Positions 59,771 to 64,000 of a stretch of DNA of 64,000 bases are shown one piece after another. The stretch is from NCBI RefSeq assembly GCF_958450345.1, contig NC_088780.1, positions 23,719,167 through 23,783,166 of the forward strand, given 5' to 3'. How positions within the stretch are numbered: the first letter of the stretch is position 1; every line of letters starts with the position of its first letter. A program made the translations under genes and the position numbers. Under the pieces are notes generated by a model. The model saw only the letters and a program-made list of their open reading frames with translations. It did no database searches and was not told the origin of the DNA. This DNA is from Calliphora vicina. Lineage: Eukaryota > Arthropoda > Insecta > Diptera > Calliphoridae.

Positions 59771-60752
59771 CTTACACTTTGTTATTTAGAATTACAAATT
59801 TAAAAAACTTTCAAAATTTCATTGAGTTTTGTTAATAAATAAAGATTTTATTACATATTTATTGAGTTTCTAAAACTAAAATTTTAATAGGATTGCAAAT
59901 ATTAGGAACAATTTCATGCACATTTAATAAAACTATTTTTTTGGTTTAGATAATTTAATTTTTGGTCTGACAAAAAAAAATTCAATTAGATTAAAAAAAT
60001 ATTTCATTTTGAAACTTCGTCCTTTAAAAATATTGCACTTTTTCATAATAAAAATTTTGTACATATAAATTTTTCTTAATATTTTAGTCATCAACAAATC
60101 AATGGTTCTAACATTTCATACTGCCATATGAAAAAGTACAATATTTTTGAAGGACGGAGTTTTAAAGAGAGAATGTCTGTCCACTATAAGGAGTTTTCAC
60201 TGTATTCATATATCTGTTTTAAATAGAATTTATATCAATCATACGCCTACTACAACAAAAAAAATAATATAAATTTTGACAGTACGAAACAAAAAATTAC
60301 AAAAACATTATTTTTGTACAACCTACTTATATTTAACCCAGTTTTCTTGTAGTCTTTATCATCTATTAACAAATTATGAAAGAATATTTTTTGAAAAGAA
60401 TAAAAGTTTGTGCAGCTAAAATCAACATACACACTTTGTCCTTTTATAAACCAACAAAATTTATCTCTAAGTTAACACAATTTCAAAAAATTTGAATATC
60501 TCCTAGAAACTATCGGAGAAAAACAAAGAATAGCCAGTGAATTCATACATATTTTTACAGGAAATTTGTAAAGAAAAACTTACGATAAAAAGAATTTGGA
60601 TAGTTTTTGTTAGAGTTAGGCAAACAAAAATTAATAAATATTTACACATCAATAACTCTTACTTTATATAAAGTTTTTTTCTTTTCTTTTTCTTTTCCAT
60701 TTTGTATTGCCATGACATAACAGATAAAAACTAAAACAATTTTAATCTTTTT
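59771..60752. other. Intron sequence upstream of exon 2
   Basis: AT-rich with no transposon recognised. TTTTTGAAGGACGGAGTTT near 60144 is a rough inverse of AAACTTCGTCCTTTAAAAAT near 60013, together with AATATTGCACTTTTTCAT/ATGAAAAAGTACAATATT, giving an inverted repeat spanning 60010-60165. Confidence 0.5.
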
Positions 60753-60858
60753 ATATACAATTTTTCTTCTTTTTCTTTTCTTTTTTTTTCCATGGCAAAT
60801 TTACTTTCATCAATATTTATATGAATAAATAAACAACAATAACAACCAAACTGTATAG

Positions 60859-61022
60859 ATTTAGTCCTGTTTGCCCACAACGTTTGCCCGATATAGCCAA
60901 TCAGACAGCTGCCTTGGAACGTATGCCAAAGGGACGTTTGGAGTATTTAAAACGTTTACTGCCATATTTACAAAATCAATCAGAGGATTGTTTATATTTA
61001 AATATTTATGTGCCCATACAAG
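60859..61022 (+). CDS. Nlg2: Neuroligin, coding exon 2
   Basis: The first base completes Arg294. Then 54 codons follow (residues 295-348), and a final G starts a codon finished by exon 3, outside the window. The protein reads FSPVCPQRLPDIANQTAALE, RMPKGRLEYLKRLLPY and QNQSEDCLYLNIYVPIQ. SEDCLYLN is the second carboxylesterase/cholinesterase signature. Cys299 (VCPQ) and Cys338 (EDCL) are the pair expected to form the first conserved disulfide of the esterase fold. N-Q-T (308) and N-Q-S (333) are potential N-glycosylation sites. The donor is G|GTAAGT. The intervening PKGRLEYLKRLLPYL segment is characteristic of insect neuroligins rather than esterases, which supports the family call. If intron 2 were retained the frame would run to a stop at 61213. 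Confidence 0.93.
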
Positions 61023-62149
61023 GTAAGTGTCTTATTTTGTCTTTCAATCGTTATGCTTGTTTTTTCTTGTTTGCTTGTTTAAGAAAATCCCTACTAAAAC
61101 TGGAATTCTTAAGCTTAAAATCAAAATACGTTAAAGCAAAAAATAAAATGGAACGTAAACGTAACTGGAGTTTAAACAGAAAATACTTAAGTGACAAACC
61201 ATTAAGAATTTAAATAATTTCTTTTAATACTTAAAATACAAAAAGATTTTCGTTTTTCTTATTTAAACAAATAAAAAGTTTTCTTTTAGTTTGTTAGACT
61301 ACAATCTTTTTGCTTAAGATTTAACACTCTTGTAAACCTTTTTTTTAAATTTTTTGTTGTTGCCAACGTCCTTTAAAAGATTTAGATTTGTTTAATACTT
61401 TGTTATTTTAGGGAAATATGCATGACAGATACATACACACCAAACTGTCAAAAAGATAAATGTTTTGACAGTCATTTTTTTTATAGCCACATACCGAATT
61501 ATGCAAATTGTGTGCCGCACCTTTTTGAAAAGCAGCTACAAAAGAGAAGAGAGAAAAATAAAATACACAAATAAATAAGCAAATATATGCACATACATAC
61601 ATATATACAGTTTTACCTAAAAACCTAGAACAACATATGTTTGCCTACCTTAGTTCTTAGGCAAATGATTAATGGCCTGTTTCATATGGGTATAAAGTAA
61701 TTTCTGTTTTGAATTACTTTTCTTTGCCAAAATGTTGTAAGGAGTTAGGTGACGATAAAGGGTATAAAGATGTATCTAAGTAATATAAACTCTTTAGAAC
61801 ATCATCATTAGATTTGCAAAACAATTTAAGAAAATTATGTCAATTTAGTATGTGCTATAAGGAAAATTGTTTTAAGTGTATTTAATTTATTGCAATTTCG
61901 TTGGGTTGTAGGTTTTTCTAATATATAAGTGTTAAAAGTGATTATTTAAAAACAGCATAGGTATATATCCGTTTCCAATAACTCTTGTTAGAAGCTAAGT
62001 AAATCGTTACCTTAATATAGAAAGGTCCTAACTCATGTTTAGTTTGATAATTGGTGCGGTCATATATCATATTTAGCCAAAAAATTTCGACTTAAAAAAT
62101 ACATGAAAAAAAAATATATTAATGCATTGCTACGACTCTTTACACAGAG
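61023..62149 (+). other. Nlg2: Neuroligin intron 2, first part
   Basis: Starts with GTAAGT. AT-rich, with no further exon recognised; the next coding exon must resume with one base already used (phase 1) and lies past 64000. Confidence 0.6.
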
Positions 62150-62395
62150 AAATCAGATTTGTGATAGCAACCGAATTTGTTGCCAAGAGAATGATTCTAC
62201 CTTAGTGGCCGAATTTTACAATTGTGACTACAAAATGTTGGAAAGGGTAACAAAATTTTGGTTGTTTCAACTGAAGTTCTTCTTTATCAACTGACTTTCT
62301 GTTAATAGAACAGAAAAATTCTGTGTGTGCTACCGAATCGTTTGATTGGCAACAAATTATGTTGCTAATAAGAATCTGTTATTTCTGTGTATGGC
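62150..62395. mobile_element. MITE family F, copy 2
   Basis: Ends are ACACAGAGAAATCAGATTTG on the left and GTTATTTCTGTGTATGG on the right. Internal phrases (CAACTGAAGTTCTTCTTTATCAACTGA, CCGAATCGTTTGATTGGCAACAAATT) match copy 1 at 23661-23880. It lies in intron 2. Confidence 0.7.
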
Positions 62396-63425
62396 TTCCA
62401 TTATTAGTTTTTGTTGTTTCAAAAATCCTTTCTCTAAATCGTTAATCTTCCTAGAAACTGAATTTTTTGTAAATAAATATGTCATTTCTAACTGGACGAT
62501 TCAATTAACAAGAAATATCATACAGGCATAGCAGATAAGGTAACCTCAGACATTCACCATTTTTAAATGCCTGCTAATTTGTTTGTGGTTCTTCAAAAAA
62601 GTATATTTTTATTGCCCTTGATTTGGCTTATAGCAAACATGCATTCTTGTGCTACTTATACTCTTATAGTTGCTTGGCCCGATTTTTTCATAATATCGGA
62701 CTCAACTTATAATTTTACTTTACTTTTTTTTTCATAGTTTTTCATAGTTTTTTTTAAAGATATAACAACAGGAATAACTTTGAAATAAAAAAGCCTTAAA
62801 ATATACTACAGGTTTCCCCATAGTGTATGCAACACATTTTTAGAATAACATTTAGTAACATAAAAATATGAAACTTCATGATTTAGAACTTTTTCGTTTG
62901 AAATTTGAATAAGTGTAAAATTCGAACTGATTGAGATATCTTAATATCCCTGTAGTCAGCCTGGAACCATATGTCTTTATGTCAACACTCTTCCTTTATC
63001 AACAATTGCACTAGTTAAAATGTCGGCAACATTCCTTTAAACTTCAGTAGAGATACGTTAGAGACAACAATTCTGGTGTATTTCTAGTGACATTGTCAAT
63101 GAAAGCGTCTATAGTTTGGTTTTTTTTATTAATCTGTGAGTCAATAGGTATAGAAAATAATTACCTCGATAGTAGAGCTACAGTCTACTTGTAGATCTAC
63201 AATGACAAGCCAATCTAAAATGTCAATAGAAGATTACATTGGATGGGGTATATCTGGTCAGTAGTACTGCTGACAAAGTCAGTATTAAGTCACTAGAAGT
63301 TCAGTATTGGCATTCCATGCAGGGATACTTTAGAGCTTATATATATCGAAAGGTATTCTCATAAAATGCAGACATGTGACATTGTCTGCACTTAAATACC
63401 GAAATTCATAAAAAAACTTATTAAA
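62396..63425. other. Intron 2, nothing recognised
   Basis: No exon or repeat border was recognised. TAGTTTTTCATAGTTTTTCATAG near 62735 is a small direct repeat. The segment 63040-63300 is less AT-rich but gives no recognisable frame. Confidence 0.4.
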
Positions 63426-64000
63426 AACAAGTAAGAGAGCTATATTCGGCTGTGCAGAATCTTATATACCCTTCAACAAATTATACTTCAAAATACGAAT
63501 TTTAAATATATTTGGGTAAACAAAATTTTTTTTTCCAAAGTTGTTTTTTAAATTTTTGGGAAAATTTTTTTTTTTCGAATTGTTATTTTAAATTTTTTTT
63601 TTAAATTTAAAAAAAAATTAGTTTTGTAAATTTTTTTTTGGTGGAAAAAAAACTCGGGTTTAAAAATATATTTTCCGATTTTGACCCATTGTAGGTCCAA
63701 CTTACTTTGGTCTTATATACATCGTTGCAAAGGCCTTTGAAATATATATCATTAGATATATATTAATATAGACAATATGCTATATTAATGACTTAGTAAT
63801 CCAGATATATGTAGGTCAAAAATCGAGGTGGTCCTGGTTATTTCCTCATATTTCAGCAATTTGTGGACCGATTTAGCTGATTTTAAATAGGAAACTTCTC
63901 GAAAGCATGTCTGACAGAATTATTGGAGATTTGAATCCCGAAGATATCAGGGTCTTCAGAAAATTGATTTCAACAGACAGACAGACGGACATGGCTTAAT
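63426..64000 (+). mobile_element. Dispersed repeat D, copy truncated by window edge
   Basis: Opens AACAAGTAAGAGAGCTATAT then TCGGCTGTGCAGAATC and TATATACCCTTC, as at 13277 and 31291. It then passes through long T/A blocks (63520-63650) and reaches CAGACAGACAGACGGACATGG at the window end, near where its right end would be expected by comparison with 33394. Confidence 0.7.

Larger units (their letters stand above)
34716..60858 (+). other. Nlg2: Neuroligin intron 1 (26,143 bp)
   Basis: The donor GTAAGT at 34716 joins the acceptor TATAG at 60858. Phase agrees: AG from exon 1 plus A from exon 2 makes Arg294. A polypyrimidine run lies at about 60753-60792, roughly 65-105 bases before the acceptor, with no AG between, so a distant branch point is likely. 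A second classic-looking acceptor (TTTTCTTTTTCTTTTCC..ACAG, AG at 60722-60723) lies upstream of it and is not used by the frame-consistent model. The intron body is mainly transposon remains listed separately. Confidence 0.85.

Noticed and set aside
61023..61213. Extension of neuroligin exon 2 past 61022
   Set aside because: The frame stays open but a strong GTAAGT donor follows the conserved NIYVPIQ segment and the extension does not resemble neuroligin.

Overview
The window looks like nuclear DNA from a fly, probably a calyptrate fly (blow fly or house fly relatives). It is very AT-rich, has large introns and a dense layer of decayed DNA transposons. Its one recognisable host gene is a neuroligin whose sequence and exon phases fit the insect Nlg family. 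The species assignment is inference from composition and repeat style.

Host gene. Two coding exons of one plus-strand neuroligin gene are visible. Exon 1 (33835-34715) carries the start codon, a buried hydrophobic signal or anchor segment, a long Asn/Ser-rich tract and the start of the cholinesterase-like ectodomain. Exon 2 (60859-61022) continues the domain in frame through the VCPQ and SEDCLYLN motifs. The intron between them is 26,143 bp. Intron 2 starts at 61023 and runs off the window. The catalytic-like core, transmembrane segment and cytoplasmic tail lie beyond the right edge. From conserved wording I think it is the Nlg2 paralogue, but the paralogue number is inferred.

Upstream flank (1-33834). 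No convincing host gene was found here. It holds foldback elements with CACTGTCC ends and TAA target duplications, several hAT-type elements with 8-bp duplications, Transib-like elements ending in CACAGTG, mariner relics, a 113-bp tandem repeat, and a striking 3.06-kb array (25941-29000) of inverted 21-bp repeats linked by 11-bp repeats. A nested transposon pile (31291-33510) ends about 300 bp before the neuroligin start codon.

Intron 1 (34716-60858) is largely a transposon graveyard. It holds a 1.77-kb Transib-type element with a perfect 5-bp duplication, two hAT elements, a solo LTR inside a pogo-like element, several TTAA-flanked piggyBac-type elements, mariner pieces, a non-LTR reverse transcriptase scrap and a 37-nt near-perfect hairpin. 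None of the transposase remnants looks intact. Mobile element borders given with target duplications were read base by base; borders described as approximate come from similarity between copies inside this window only. No tRNA, rRNA or CRISPR was recognised.
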